A stretch of 64,000 bases of DNA, taken from positions 1 through 64,000 of the forward strand of contig NZ_NQKQ01000018.1 in the NCBI RefSeq assembly GCF_002269505.1, written 5' to 3'. The translations under genes and the position numbers were made by a program. Below the pieces are notes generated by a model that saw only the letters and a list, made by a program, of their open reading frames with translations, was not told where the DNA came from and did not search any database. This stretch comes from Pseudomonas fragi (lineage in GTDB: Bacteria; Pseudomonadota; Gammaproteobacteria; Pseudomonadales; Pseudomonadaceae). Positions 28,498 to 37,438 of the stretch are shown here, piece by piece (position 1 is the first letter of the stretch; each line of letters starts with the position of its first letter).

Positions 28498-28869
28498 TCA
28501 ACCGATGCGTTCAAAGATCTTTTCGATTTTGTCTTTGAGTGCGATAGCGGTGAACGGCTTGACTACATAACCGTTAACACCGGCCTGGGCCGCTTCGATA
28601 ATCTGCTCGCGCTTGGCCTCGGCGGTCACCATCAGCACCGGCAAGTGCTTGAGCTTTTCGTCGGCACGTACATGGCGCAGCAACTCGATGCCGGTCATGC
28701 CCGGCATGTTCCAGTCCGTCACCAGAAAGTCGATGTGCCCCAGGTTGAGGATCGGCAACGCCGTGGTGCCGTCATCCGCCTCGACCGTGTTGGTGAACCC
28801 CAGGTCACGCAACAGGTTTTTAATGATCCGCCGCATCGTTGAAAAGTCATCAACGATGAGGATTTTCAT
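28498..28869 (-). CDS. cheY: Chemotaxis response regulator CheY
   Basis: 123-residue single receiver domain. The acidic pair is at the start ([17 protein letters not shown]), phospho-Asp near residue 52 ([12 protein letters not shown]), the conserved Thr in LMVTAEAK, and the Lys in YVVKPF. Phospho-CheY binds FliM/FliN at the motor. The ATG at 28869 gives the family length; the 20 upstream codons are not conserved-looking. Confidence 0.96.
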   Translation of the reverse strand: MKILIVDDFSTMRRIIKNLLRDLGFTNTVEADDGTTALPILNLGHIDFLVTDWNMPGMTGIELLRHVRADEKLKHLPVLMVTAEAKREQIIEAAQAGVNGYVVKPFTAIALKDKIEKIFERIG

Positions 28870-28963
28870 GTTCTTGTCCAATTCGACCTCCAAGCAGTCT
28901 TTAACGCGCTCATGTGCAGGGCGCGTCATTCAATCAATTCGTTTTCAAACACACCTAATCGAC

Positions 28964-29050
28964 TGTGGGAGCGGGCTTGCCCGCGATGGGGTCGACGCGG
29001 TCTGTCTGATTCACCGTGTCGATCCCATCGCGGGCAAGCCCGCTCCCACA
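28964..29050. repeat. REP doublet, TGTGGGAGCGGGCTTGCCCGCG family
   Basis: Two inverted copies: TGTGGGAGCGGGCTTGCCCG on the left and its reverse complement CGGGCAAGCCCGCTCCCACA ending at 29050, with a spacer of about 45 bases. This is the commonest REP type in fluorescent pseudomonads. It lies between fliA and cheY, where it may separate or attenuate the fliA and cheY transcripts. Confidence 0.9.
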
Positions 29051-29063
29051 GGTATCAAGGGCC

Positions 29064-29804
29064 CTAGTGCGCGCGCCACTGCCCCAGCCGTGCCCGCAAA
29101 CGTGCCGCGCACTGGCTGTGCAACTGGCTGACACGGGATTCGCTGACCCCCAGCACTTCGCCGATTTCCTTGAGGTTCAGTTCCTCGTCGTAATACAGCG
29201 CCAGCACCAGCCTTTCACGCTCTGGCAGGTGGGCGATGGCATCGGCCAGCGCAGCCTGGAAGCGCTCGTCTTCAAGGTCGCGCGACGGCTCCGTGTGGGC
29301 ACTCGCGCCATCCTCATGCAGCCCTTCGTGTTCGCCGTCCTGCAACAGATCGTCAAAACTGAACAGGCGGCTGCCCAGGGTGTCATTCAAAATGGCGTAA
29401 TAATCGTCAAGGCTTAACTGGAGTTCGGCCGCAACTTCATGATCTTTAGCGTCACAACCGGTTTTTGCTTCAATTACCCGAATTGCGTCACTGACCATGC
29501 GTGTATTGCGGTGTACCGAACGCGGTGCCCAGTCGCCCTTGCGCACCTCATCGAGCATCGCGCCACGGATGCGGATACCGGCGTAAGTCTCGAAACTCGC
29601 GCCCTTGGTGGCGTCGTATTTGCCCGACACTTCGAGCAGGCCGATCATCCCCGCCTGGATCAGGTCATCCACCTGCACGCTGGCAGGTAAACGCGCCAAC
29701 AGGTGATAGGCGATGCGCTTGACCAGAGGGGCGTAGCGCTCGATCAGCTCGTACTGGCTGTCGCGCGATGACTTGCTGTACATGCGGTAACCGCTGGCCG
29801 TCAT
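29064..29804 (-). CDS. fliA: Flagellar sigma factor FliA (sigma-28)
   Basis: 246 residues, the standard Pseudomonas length, starting at the ATG (29804) that overlaps the fleN stop. Region 2 is YAPLVKRIAYHLLARLPASV / DLIQAGMIGLLEV, and region 4 is LPERERLVLALYYDEELNLK / IGEVLGVSESRVSQLHSQ. It transcribes the late class (flagellin, motor, some chemotaxis genes). Its activity is restrained by FlgM, which is not in this window. Confidence 0.96.
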   Translation of the reverse strand: MTASGYRMYSKSSRDSQYELIERYAPLVKRIAYHLLARLPASVQVDDLIQAGMIGLLEVSGKYDATKGASFETYAGIRIRGAMLDEVRKGDWAPRSVHRNTRMVSDAIRVIEAKTGCDAKDHEVAAELQLSLDDYYAILNDTLGSRLFSFDDLLQDGEHEGLHEDGASAHTEPSRDLEDERFQAALADAIAHLPERERLVLALYYDEELNLKEIGEVLGVSESRVSQLHSQCAARLRARLGQWRAH

Positions 29805-30631
29805 TAAAAGCGCCCTCCTGCCTGCTGCACCAGACGCTCGACAAAGAACTCCAGATGCCCCCTCGGGTTTGCGGGCAACGGCCAGGTATCGACTTTTTGC
29901 GCAATGGCCTTGAACGCCAGCGAGCACTTGGAGCGCGGAAACGCTTCGTACACGGCGCGCTGTTTTTGTACGGCCTTGCGCACGCACTCGTCGTAAGGCA
30001 CGGCGCCCACGTATTGCAGGGCCACATCGAGAAAGCGGTCGGTGACTTTGGTCAACTTGGCGAACAGGTTGCGCCCTTCCTGCGGGCTTTGCGCCATGTT
30101 GGCCAGCACGCGGAAGCGATTCATGCCGTAATCGCGGTTAAGCAGCTTGATCAGCGCATAGGCGTCGGTGATCGAGGTCGGCTCGTCGCACACCACCAGC
30201 AGCACTTCCTGGGCGGCACGGACAAAACTGACCACTGACTCGCCAATCCCGGCGGCGGTGTCGATCACCAGCACATCCAGGTTGTCGCCCAGGTCGCTGA
30301 AGGCCTGGATCAGGCCGGCATGCTGCGCCGGGCTCAGGTGGACCATGCTCTGGGTGCCCGAGGCCGCCGGCACGATGCGGATCCCGCCGGGGCCCTGGAG
30401 CAGAACGTCGCGCAGCTCGCAACGCCCCTCGACCACATCGGCCAGAGTGAATTTTGGGGTCAAGCCCAGCAAAACATCAACGTTCGCCAGCCCAAGGTCC
30501 GCGTCCATCAACAGAACGCGCCTGCCCAGCTCGGCCAATGCGATGGACAAGTTGACTGACACGTTAGTTTTACCGACGCCACCCTTGCCGCCGGTCACTG
30601 CGATCACCTGTACGGGATGCATGCTGCCCAT
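29804..30631 (-). CDS. fleN: Flagellar number regulator FleN (FlhG)
   Basis: 275-residue MinD-like ATPase: deviant Walker A GGKGGVGKTNVSVNLS, DADLGLANVDVLLG, and Walker B DVLVIDTAAGI. It binds FleQ and damps its ATPase, limiting flagella to the pole and to a low number. It is placed as usual between flhF (119-base gap) and fliA (overlap). The ATG at 30622 is an alternative start, three codons in. Confidence 0.95.
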   Translation of the reverse strand: MGSMHPVQVIAVTGGKGGVGKTNVSVNLSIALAELGRRVLLMDADLGLANVDVLLGLTPKFTLADVVEGRCELRDVLLQGPGGIRIVPAASGTQSMVHLSPAQHAGLIQAFSDLGDNLDVLVIDTAAGIGESVVSFVRAAQEVLLVVCDEPTSITDAYALIKLLNRDYGMNRFRVLANMAQSPQEGRNLFAKLTKVTDRFLDVALQYVGAVPYDECVRKAVQKQRAVYEAFPRSKCSLAFKAIAQKVDTWPLPANPRGHLEFFVERLVQQAGGRF

Positions 30632-30750
30632 GATCTTTCTTTACCTTGTCTTACTTAGACGCGGCTACATGCGTTGGCTGCTCGTTCCCCAGTGGAACAA
30701 CACCTTCAGACCAGCCGATGTAGGTACATTGCAACGTAATCTTGACTACC

Positions 30751-32073
30751 TCAGCCAACCCGTTTGGGTGGGCTGTGGTAGATATCAGCGAACATATCGG
30801 CCATGGCCTCTTCGCTGGGTTCTTCCTGCATTTGCACACTCACTGCGCGACTCACCAACTGGTGACGCCGCGGCAGGTGAAGGTCGTCCGGAATCCGTGG
30901 GCCGTCGGTGAGGTAAGCCACCGGCAACTCGTTGCTGATCGCCAGGCTCAACACTTCGCCCAGGCTCGCCGTTTCATCCAGCTTGGTCAGAATGCAACCG
31001 GCCAGCCCGCAGCGCTTGTAACTGAGGTACGCGGCCGTCAGCACCTGCTTCTGGCTGGTGGTGGCCAATACCAGGTAATTCCTGGCCTTGATCCCGCGCC
31101 CTGCCAGGCTTTCAAGCTGCAGGCGCAACGCCGGATCACTGGCTTGCAGGCCCGCAGTATCGACCAGCACCACGCGCTTGCGCACCAGCGGTTCGAGGGT
31201 CTGGCCCAGCGACTGGCCGGGGGCCACATGGGTCACCGGTACATTCAAAATGCGCCCCAGGGTCTTGAGCTGCTCCTGGGCGCCAATGCGAAAACTGTCC
31301 ATGCTCACCAGCGCGATATTCTGCGCGCCGTACTTGAGCACGTAACGCGCCGCCAGCTTGGCCAGCGTGGTGGTTTTACCCATCCCGGCAGGTCCGACCA
31401 TGGCGATCACACCGCCCTCTTCCAGCGGCTCCAGCTCTGGCGTGGCAATCATCCGCGCCAGATGCGCCAGCAGCATCCGCCACGCCTGGCGCGGCTCTTC
31501 AATGCCAGCCACTTGCGCCAGCAAATCCCGCGACAACGGCCCGGACAGACCGATCCGCTGCAGGCGTCGCCACAGATTGGCCTGGGCCGGCTTGGCGTCC
31601 TGCAACTGGCTCCAGGCCAGCGAGCCCAGCTGCACTTCCAGCAATTCGCGCAAACCGTTGAGTTCATGACGCATATTGTCGAATGCGCGCTGATCGATCG
31701 TCGGTGCGGCGGGCGTAGGTGCCGGGCGCGGCGGCTCTTCAAGGGTCGGTTCAATCAACGGTTCTGCAGCGGTCAGCGGCAAACCGGCAAACAACTGCCG
31801 GTTATCCCCTGCTGCGGCCTCGCCTTCACCGCGCAGGCTCAACTCGGCCTGGGCCGAGACAATCCGCGACTGGGTCTTGCGCAGCTCTTCTTCGAGCTCA
31901 ATGTTCGGTACCCGGGGTGCCAGCGCGGACAGTTTGTAGTCCAGGGCCGCGGTCAACTCAACGCCCCCGGCAATCCGGCGGTTGCCAATAATGGCGGCGT
32001 CAGCCCCCAGCTCATCACGAATCAGCTTCATGGCCTGACGCATATCGGCGGCGAAAAATCGCTTCACTTGCAT
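30751..32073 (-). CDS. flhF: SRP-type GTPase FlhF
   Basis: 440 residues. The N-terminal B domain is basic (MQVKRFFAADMRQAMKLIRD); a Pro-rich linker spans about residues 100-140; the NG GTPase part has G1 GPAGMGKTTTLAKLAA, the DTAGLQ motif and LTKLDETASLGEVLS. FlhF marks the cell pole for flagellum assembly. It starts 11 bases after flhA, in the same operon. Confidence 0.95.
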   Translation of the reverse strand: MQVKRFFAADMRQAMKLIRDELGADAAIIGNRRIAGGVELTAALDYKLSALAPRVPNIELEEELRKTQSRIVSAQAELSLRGEGEAAAGDNRQLFAGLPLTAAEPLIEPTLEEPPRPAPTPAAPTIDQRAFDNMRHELNGLRELLEVQLGSLAWSQLQDAKPAQANLWRRLQRIGLSGPLSRDLLAQVAGIEEPRQAWRMLLAHLARMIATPELEPLEEGGVIAMVGPAGMGKTTTLAKLAARYVLKYGAQNIALVSMDSFRIGAQEQLKTLGRILNVPVTHVAPGQSLGQTLEPLVRKRVVLVDTAGLQASDPALRLQLESLAGRGIKARNYLVLATTSQKQVLTAAYLSYKRCGLAGCILTKLDETASLGEVLSLAISNELPVAYLTDGPRIPDDLHLPRRHQLVSRAVSVQMQEEPSEEAMADMFADIYHSPPKRVG

Positions 32074-32084
32074 AAAACAAACCC

Positions 32085-34220
32085 TCAGCCGTTAGGGCCT
32101 ACTGTCGCAACGATCGTGACCTGCTTGTTGTCAGGGATTTCCTGGTAAGCCAGTACATGCAGGTTGGGCACCGCCAGACGGCCAAAACGCGAAAGCATCG
32201 CGCGTACCGGGCCTGCCACCAACAAGATTACCGGGTTGCCTTGCATCTCCTGACGCTGAGCAGCGTCGATCAACGAGCGCTGGAGCTTCTCTGCCATGCT
32301 TGGCTCCAGCAAAACGCCCTCTTCCTGGCCAACTCCTGCCTTCTGCAAACTATTGAGCAATATTTGTTCCAACCTGGGTTCCAGGGTGATCACAGGCAGC
32401 TCGGACTCAACGCCTACAATGCTTTGCACGATGGCACGGGACAGGCCCACACGTACGGCGGCAACCAAAGCGGCAGTATCTTGACTCTTATGGGCATTGT
32501 TGGCGACGGCCTCGGCAATACTGCGGATATCCCGCACCGGCACCTGTTCGGCCAACAAGGCCTGCAATACTTTAAGCAATTGCGACAGGCTCAAAACGCC
32601 TGGCACCAGCTCTTCGGCCAGCTTGGGTGAAGACTTGGCCAGCAACTGCATCAACTGCTGGACTTCTTCATGGCCAATCAGCTCGTGGGAATGCTTGTAC
32701 AAAATCTGATTGAGGTGCGTCGCCACCACAGTGCTGGCATCCACTACGGTATAGCCCAGCGACTGCGCCTGGCTGCGCTGGCTGACTTCAATCCACACCG
32801 CTTCCAGACCAAAGGCCGGGTCTTTGGTGGTAATCCCGTTAAGCGTGCCAAAAACCTGGCCCGGGTTAATCGCCATTTCGCGGTCCGGGTAGATCTCGGC
32901 CTCGGCCAGAATCACTCCCATCAGGGTCAGGCGATAAGCACTGGGGGCCAGGTCGAGGTTGTCGCGGATATGCACGGTAGGCATCAGAAAGCCGAGGTCC
33001 TGGGACAGCTTTTTACGCACACCCTTGATCCGCGCCAATAGCTGGCCACCCTGGTTGCGGTCCACCAGCGGAATCAGGCGGTAGCCCACTTCCAGGCCGA
33101 TCATGTCGATCGGGGTGACGTCATCCCAGCCCAACTCCTTGGTTTCCTGGGCGCGGGCTGGCGAAGGCAGCAGCTCCTGCTGGCGCTTGACCTCTTGCAG
33201 GGCCTGGACCTTGACCACGTTCTGTTTTTTCCACATCAGGTACGCCGCACCACCGGCGACTGCAGCCAGGCTCAGGAAGGAGAAATGCGGCATGCCGGGC
33301 ACGATGCCCATGATCGCCATGATGCCTGCCGAGACAGCCAGCGCCTTGGGCGAGGTAAACATCTGGCGGTTGATCTGCTTGCCCATGTCTTCGGAGCCCG
33401 AAGCACGGGTCACCATGATCGCGGCGGCCGTGGACAGCAACAGGGACGGCAATTGCGCCACCAAACCGTCACCGATGGTCAACAAGGCGTACACCTTGCC
33501 TGCCTCACTGAACGTCATGCCGTGCTGGAAGATACCTACAGCCATGCCGCCGATGAGGTTGATAAACAGAATCAGCAGGCCGGCGATGGCGTCACCGCGT
33601 ACGAATTTGCTGGCACCGTCCATCGAGCCATAGAACTCGGCTTCCTGGGCGACTTCCTGGCGGCGCATCTTGGCCTGGTTCTGGTCGATCAGCCCGGCGT
33701 TGAGGTCGGCGTCGATCGCCATTTGTTTGCCGGGCATGGCGTCAAGGGTAAAGCGCGCGCTGACTTCGGAGATACGCCCCGCGCCCTTGGTCACCACCAC
33801 GAAGTTGATGATCATCAGGATCGCAAACACCACGATACCCACGACATAGTTGCCGCCGATCACCACCTCGCCGAAGGCCTGGATCACCTTGCCCGCGGCG
33901 GCGTGGCCCTCCTGGCCATGGAGCATCACCACCCGCGTGGAGGCCACGTTGAGCGCCAGCCGCATCAGGGTCGCGACCAGCAGAATGGTGGGGAATACGG
34001 CGAAATCCAGTGGCCGCAGGGCGTAGACGCACACCAGCAGCACCACAATCGACAAGGCAATGTTGAAGGTAAAAAACACATCCAGCAGGAACGCGGGGAT
34101 GGGCAACATCATCATTGCCAGCATCACCAACAACAACAGCGGCACACCCAACTGGCCCTGACCCAGGCCGGCCAGACCGCTGCGAGCGGTGTTGATTAAC
34201 TGAGAGCGATCCAATGACAT
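32085..34220 (-). CDS. flhA: Flagellar export gate protein FlhA
   Basis: 711 residues with about eight N-terminal membrane helices, then the FHIPEP-family cytoplasmic signature (RISEVSARFTLDAMPGKQMA, DADLNAGLIDQNQA) and the ring-forming C-terminal domain. It is the export gate subunit that binds chaperone-substrate complexes. In this genome it is split from flhB by the fimbrial operon, but it keeps its own sigma-54 promoter 55 bases upstream. Confidence 0.97.
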   Translation of the reverse strand: MSLDRSQLINTARSGLAGLGQGQLGVPLLLLVMLAMMMLPIPAFLLDVFFTFNIALSIVVLLVCVYALRPLDFAVFPTILLVATLMRLALNVASTRVVMLHGQEGHAAAGKVIQAFGEVVIGGNYVVGIVVFAILMIINFVVVTKGAGRISEVSARFTLDAMPGKQMAIDADLNAGLIDQNQAKMRRQEVAQEAEFYGSMDGASKFVRGDAIAGLLILFINLIGGMAVGIFQHGMTFSEAGKVYALLTIGDGLVAQLPSLLLSTAAAIMVTRASGSEDMGKQINRQMFTSPKALAVSAGIMAIMGIVPGMPHFSFLSLAAVAGGAAYLMWKKQNVVKVQALQEVKRQQELLPSPARAQETKELGWDDVTPIDMIGLEVGYRLIPLVDRNQGGQLLARIKGVRKKLSQDLGFLMPTVHIRDNLDLAPSAYRLTLMGVILAEAEIYPDREMAINPGQVFGTLNGITTKDPAFGLEAVWIEVSQRSQAQSLGYTVVDASTVVATHLNQILYKHSHELIGHEEVQQLMQLLAKSSPKLAEELVPGVLSLSQLLKVLQALLAEQVPVRDIRSIAEAVANNAHKSQDTAALVAAVRVGLSRAIVQSIVGVESELPVITLEPRLEQILLNSLQKAGVGQEEGVLLEPSMAEKLQRSLIDAAQRQEMQGNPVILLVAGPVRAMLSRFGRLAVPNLHVLAYQEIPDNKQVTIVATVGPNG

Positions 34221-34274
34221 TGCGACAAACCTTTAGCAAACTTTTGACGCCATGTGCGCCGTAGAGCCTGCCTC

Positions 34275-34290
34275 TGCAAGAAACCTTCCA
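34275..34290 (-). promoter_or_regulatory. Sigma-54 promoter of flhA
   Basis: On the minus strand: TGGAAG-GTTTC-TTGCA, the GG and GC dinucleotides of the -24/-12 elements with correct spacing (consensus TGGCAC-N5-TTGCW). It is 55 bases before the flhA ATG. FleQ-dependent control is expected from known Pseudomonas regulation. Confidence 0.75.
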
Positions 34291-34734
34291 ACTTTGGCAA
34301 TCGGCCAGGCTGGAGGGCTTGCCGCGGTCGATAATCTCTACCGCGGGTGAGCACAGCGAAGCAAACGTAAAGTCAGATTTCTGCGCCTGCCAGATAACTC
34401 ATGCACTCAGTCATTGCGACCGCTTCGCAATCGGACGTAGACCTGATGGCTCATTTTATCTGGCTCACCAAGGCCGCTTCGCAAAACATTTACAACCTTT
34501 GCTGTGCCCCTCTTGGGCAGCTGAAGCAGCTGCGCACGAAAATCTCACCAAAACAAACTTCGTGGCAGTCGATTGATATACATTTGCCGTGATCGAATCA
34601 GGGCCAGGCACACCAAAAACAACATCGATCGGCGCATTATCATTAACAGTGCAGCCCGGCGAATAACTTACTATACCGGCCCAGGAACCGTTATTTACAC
34701 TCTATTCATCGACGACAATAGAAACATGCACAAA
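34291..34734. other. Gene-free junction between flhA and fimbrial operon
   Basis: No supportable gene. It contains a short degenerate block (34366-34387) that matches 19 of 22 positions of the REP-doublet spacer at 17073-17094, suggesting an old REP remnant at the junction. A small CCGCGG-type inverted repeat lies near 34322-34345. Composition changes from GC-rich on the flhA side to AT-rich toward the fimbrial side at about 34580. Confidence 0.5.
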
Positions 34735-34800
34735 CAGCAACAACAGCAACAACAGCAACAACAGCAACAACAGCAACAACAGCAACAACAGCAACAACAG
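34735..34800. repeat. Tandem 9-bp repeat (CAGCAACAA)7 CAG
   Basis: Seven perfect copies of CAGCAACAA plus a final CAG, 66 bases with no interruption, in AT-rich intergenic DNA 78 bases past the stop of the fimbrial adhesin gene. Perfect copies imply recent expansion or contraction by slippage. The unit is a multiple of three, so length change would not shift a reading frame; it could change spacing or RNA structure. The plus strand would read as poly-Gln, but no gene is supported there. Confidence 0.97.
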
Positions 34801-34878
34801 CATTCCAGATATATATACTTCACACACCTCTTCATATGGCCCGAGGGGTTGTACCCACACTCTTCAAATTGACGCCCG
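34801..34878. other. 3' region of fimbrial operon, no clear terminator
   Basis: 78 bases between the adhesin stop and the tandem repeat. I looked for a terminator on the minus strand and found only a weak 4-bp GGGT/ACCC stem with no T-run. So the fimbrial transcript may run into the repeat and toward flhA, or be ended by Rho. Confidence 0.4.
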
Positions 34879-35835
34879 TTACGGAAGCCCCATAATCAGC
34901 GTTGCACTGGCCGCAAAAAGCCCTGCTGCGGGAAAGCTGCCTAGCTTGCGGACGAGTGAGAACACTACACTGTCCGATCCAACACTGTTATTTAGAGCCG
35001 ATCTAAAAGACGTTCCGGGGGCCACCTCCACCCCTGCACGCAGCAAACCCACACCAATATCGGGATTACTCGTCCTCAAAATATTAGAGTCGAACGACGC
35101 AGGCGAGCCATTCAATGTAATGGTTATCGCAGACGTAATACCGGGATCAGGACAGGAATACGTCAGATTTCTGGTTACCTGGATAGGCGAACCAACCGAG
35201 CTCTCTCCAATCGCCACGGGATCAACCTCATTAAAGTCAACGACAATTGGCATATCGCCATTTATTGTACAAGTGGAAATATGAAAGTTGAAATCATTCT
35301 TGGCCAGTATATAAACCTCCACATCGGCTGGAGGATTGCTGGTATTGTTCGTCTGCCTAAAATTCATGGTTCCGATCAGATCTCCTGCGCGGATATTAAT
35401 CAAATGGACTGGCACCCCAACAGTACGAAGAAACATATAGGTATTCAGATCAACCCACCCACCGCTGCCGCCGCTCCCACTGTTTTCCATCGTCGCCACA
35501 TGAATACCGCTAACTGCAGGCAAATAGTCCGCATTCTGGATACTTAACCCCATACTGTAACCACTGAACTTAGGACCCGGCACCAACGGATTCAAATTGG
35601 TTTTCCAATAATCTCTAGAGTTATCCCCCGTTGGGCCGCTGGGTGTGTATCTACACTCCATCTGATATCCACCCAACACAATTTTTCCGCTACCAGGGAT
35701 CGCCCGCACATCGGCATAAATGTGGACAGAATTATCATACACATCAATCAAAGGACCAGAATCAACTCGGCATTGCCCCGCCATTGCAACTTGCGCACCA
35801 CATAGCAAAAAAAGCATAGCTATCAAATATTTCAT
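34879..35835 (-). CDS. Two-domain fimbrial tip adhesin candidate
   Basis: 318 residues, about twice the size of the other subunits. The signal peptide is clear (MKYLIAMLFLLCGAQVAMA). Residues 20-190 form a Cys-containing domain without pilin features (MECRYTPSGPTGDNSRDYW, a Gly/Ser-rich loop SGSGGSGGW). Residues about 195-318 look like a pilin domain (STCTINGDMPIVVDFNEVDP, LTYSCPDPG, LRTSNPDIGVGLLRAG). That layout, plus the last position in the operon, fits a FimH-like tip adhesin. Its ligand cannot be read. The gene is more AT-rich than its neighbours. I used the ATG at 35835 for its signal peptide. Confidence 0.8.
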   Translation of the reverse strand: MKYLIAMLFLLCGAQVAMAGQCRVDSGPLIDVYDNSVHIYADVRAIPGSGKIVLGGYQMECRYTPSGPTGDNSRDYWKTNLNPLVPGPKFSGYSMGLSIQNADYLPAVSGIHVATMENSGSGGSGGWVDLNTYMFLRTVGVPVHLINIRAGDLIGTMNFRQTNNTSNPPADVEVYILAKNDFNFHISTCTINGDMPIVVDFNEVDPVAIGESSVGSPIQVTRNLTYSCPDPGITSAITITLNGSPASFDSNILRTSNPDIGVGLLRAGVEVAPGTSFRSALNNSVGSDSVVFSLVRKLGSFPAAGLFAASATLIMGLP

Positions 35836-35875
35836 ATGATTCTCATTTTTCAATACCGCCATTCCTTGCGAGGAA

Positions 35876-36427
35876 TTATGGGTAATCCAAAGTAAAGGTC
35901 GATGTGGCAGTAAAGGCACCCGCGATTATTGCCTGGTTGGCAATGGCCAGAGGCTCACCTTTGATAAAGGCCTGGAGTGCAATGACATTGGCGCCGCTGG
36001 TTAATGCTTGCCTGTCGCTTGTCACGTTGAGCGGCAACAAATTGCCCGCCGGGGTTTCTATCCCGATCGCCACCCCAGCGGCAGTACTGCCACCGCCCAG
36101 CGCCAGCAGACCTGGTAGCACGGCACTTGCATTGCCGCTTAAAGTAATAGTCACATCGCTGCCAATACTGATGTCACACCCCTCAAGATGAATTTCAAAG
36201 GGCTTGCCAATAGTGCGGGTGTTCAAGTAAAGATATTGGCTCGATGTATCCCATAGTTGCAGCGGAATATCATCATCGCCGGGCCGGAGCGTGCACGCCT
36301 GCGCCACCAATGCGCCCCTGAAACTCATGTTGGGTGCTGCCGGCGCGCTGGCGGACAGCAGCGATGCACCCATCAACAGCGTCACAACCACTGGCTTCCA
36401 GCAACTGGCTTTTATCTCAAGTCCCAT
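35876..36427 (-). CDS. Minor fimbrial subunit
   Basis: About 183 residues. There is a signal peptide with a hydrophobic core near residues 10-25 and a cut near PAAPN, then a chaperone-usher pilin fold: first Cys in VAQACTLRPGDDDIPLQLWD, second in HLEGCDISIGSDVTITLSG, ending FTATSTFTLDYP with the usual penultimate aromatic. Members of this fold are donated by the chaperone to the usher. It lies 40 bases upstream of the adhesin gene, so it may be the adaptor nearest the tip. The first ATG (36442) is less likely than that at 36427. Confidence 0.85.
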   Translation of the reverse strand: MGLEIKASCWKPVVVTLLMGASLLSASAPAAPNMSFRGALVAQACTLRPGDDDIPLQLWDTSSQYLYLNTRTIGKPFEIHLEGCDISIGSDVTITLSGNASAVLPGLLALGGGSTAAGVAIGIETPAGNLLPLNVTSDRQALTSGANVIALQAFIKGEPLAIANQAIIAGAFTATSTFTLDYP

Positions 36428-36438
36428 GGACAGACTCC

Positions 36439-36918
36439 TCACTGGTAATAGGCCAGCAGCGTTGCCGAAGCGGTAAACCCGACCAGGGCGAGCGAGCTCC
36501 CAGTGTCTTTGACAAGCACCGCTTGCAGCAGCGGAGGGCTCGAAGGATTGATCAGCACCGGCGTATTCAGCACGAAGGGCACGTCATTTCGCAAAAGCCT
36601 GATCCCCAGACCCGCAACACTGGACTGCACTGCGGCCGAGTCAAACGTCGTTGCTGTGCCCTGCACCGTCAACCTCATCGCCCACGGCAAAGTCCCTGCC
36701 GTGCAATTGATGGTGTAATTCACGGCTTTGCGATTGTTCACGCCATCAATGGTACTGATACCCACATTGTCAAAGTCGATATCGATATTGCTGCCACTGT
36801 TGATCGTGCACGGTGGCGGCTCCACCAGCGTGCCATTGAACGCAAGGTTTGCCATTGCGTTGCTGCCAGAGCCGAATGTGCACAGTGCAAACAAGGCTGT
36901 CTGTTGCCAGCGTTTCAT
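36439..36918 (-). CDS. Minor fimbrial subunit
   Basis: 159 residues. The signal peptide is MKRWQQTALFALCTFGSGSNAMA. The pilin pattern is NLAFNGTLVEPPPCTINSGSNIDIDFDNVG, then NYTINCTAG, and a C-terminal ASATLLAYYQ strand. The early PPPCTIN motif and the DF-[DN]-x-V strand are shared with the next gene (36932-37429), so the two are paralogues. Start chosen at 36918 for the signal peptide. Confidence 0.87.
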   Translation of the reverse strand: MKRWQQTALFALCTFGSGSNAMANLAFNGTLVEPPPCTINSGSNIDIDFDNVGISTIDGVNNRKAVNYTINCTAGTLPWAMRLTVQGTATTFDSAAVQSSVAGLGIRLLRNDVPFVLNTPVLINPSSPPLLQAVLVKDTGSSLALVGFTASATLLAYYQ

Positions 36919-36931
36919 ATCCGGATCCTTC

Positions 36932-37429
36932 TTACTGCAGCGCAACCACTAACGTAGCGGCAGCGGTGAACGCCCCGCCGGTCAGTGTGCTGCTGCCTGG
37001 GTTTTTCACCGGTACCGCTTCCATGACCGGCAAATTGGGGTATGTGAAGTTCACCGCGCTGTTGAGGGGCCAGAGAACACCACCCAGCAGCAGCTTGACC
37101 CCAAGATCACTCTTGCTGGTTCTCAGCACCGTACTGTCAAACCCCGCCCCGGTGCCCTGCAAGGTGATCTTCATGTCGTTCGAGGGCTGCGGGTCGCAAG
37201 TGACCGTATAGGGCACGGCGCGCCGATAAGTGACCCCGTCAATCCGGGTGGTCATCAGATCATTACCGAACGGGACAACAAGGGTGTTGCCGGCATTGAT
37301 GATGCAAGGTGGAGGCGGCAGGATCGTCCCGCGGATAGTGACGGCGACATCTGCCTGAACACGTTCGCAGAGGATCAGCAGCAGACAGCCACACGTGAGT
37401 ACGGCCCGCGACGCGAATGGTATGGTCAT
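36932..37429 (-). CDS. Minor fimbrial subunit
   Basis: 165 residues. The signal peptide (about 1-26) is followed by VAVTIRGTILPPPPCIINAG, a strand with conserved VPFGND, a second Cys in PYTVTCDPQPSNDMK, LRTSKSDLGVKLLLGG, and a terminal FTAAATLVVALQ strand. It resembles 36439-36918 and the pilin domain of the adhesin (LRTS-x-[PS]-D-[IL]-GV). It is a pilus component added by chaperone-usher assembly. Confidence 0.87.
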   Translation of the reverse strand: MTIPFASRAVLTCGCLLLILCERVQADVAVTIRGTILPPPPCIINAGNTLVVPFGNDLMTTRIDGVTYRRAVPYTVTCDPQPSNDMKITLQGTGAGFDSTVLRTSKSDLGVKLLLGGVLWPLNSAVNFTYPNLPVMEAVPVKNPGSSTLTGGAFTAAATLVVALQ

Positions 37430-37438
37430 CGTTTTCCC

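Noticed and set aside
34735..34800. CRISPR array
   Set aside because: The repeats are 9 bp and contiguous with no spacers and no cas genes nearby.
34573..34872. Plus-strand frame encoding a poly-Gln protein
   Set aside because: The Gln run only reflects the CAGCAACAA repeat; no ribosome site, no recognisable protein on either side, composition of intergenic DNA.
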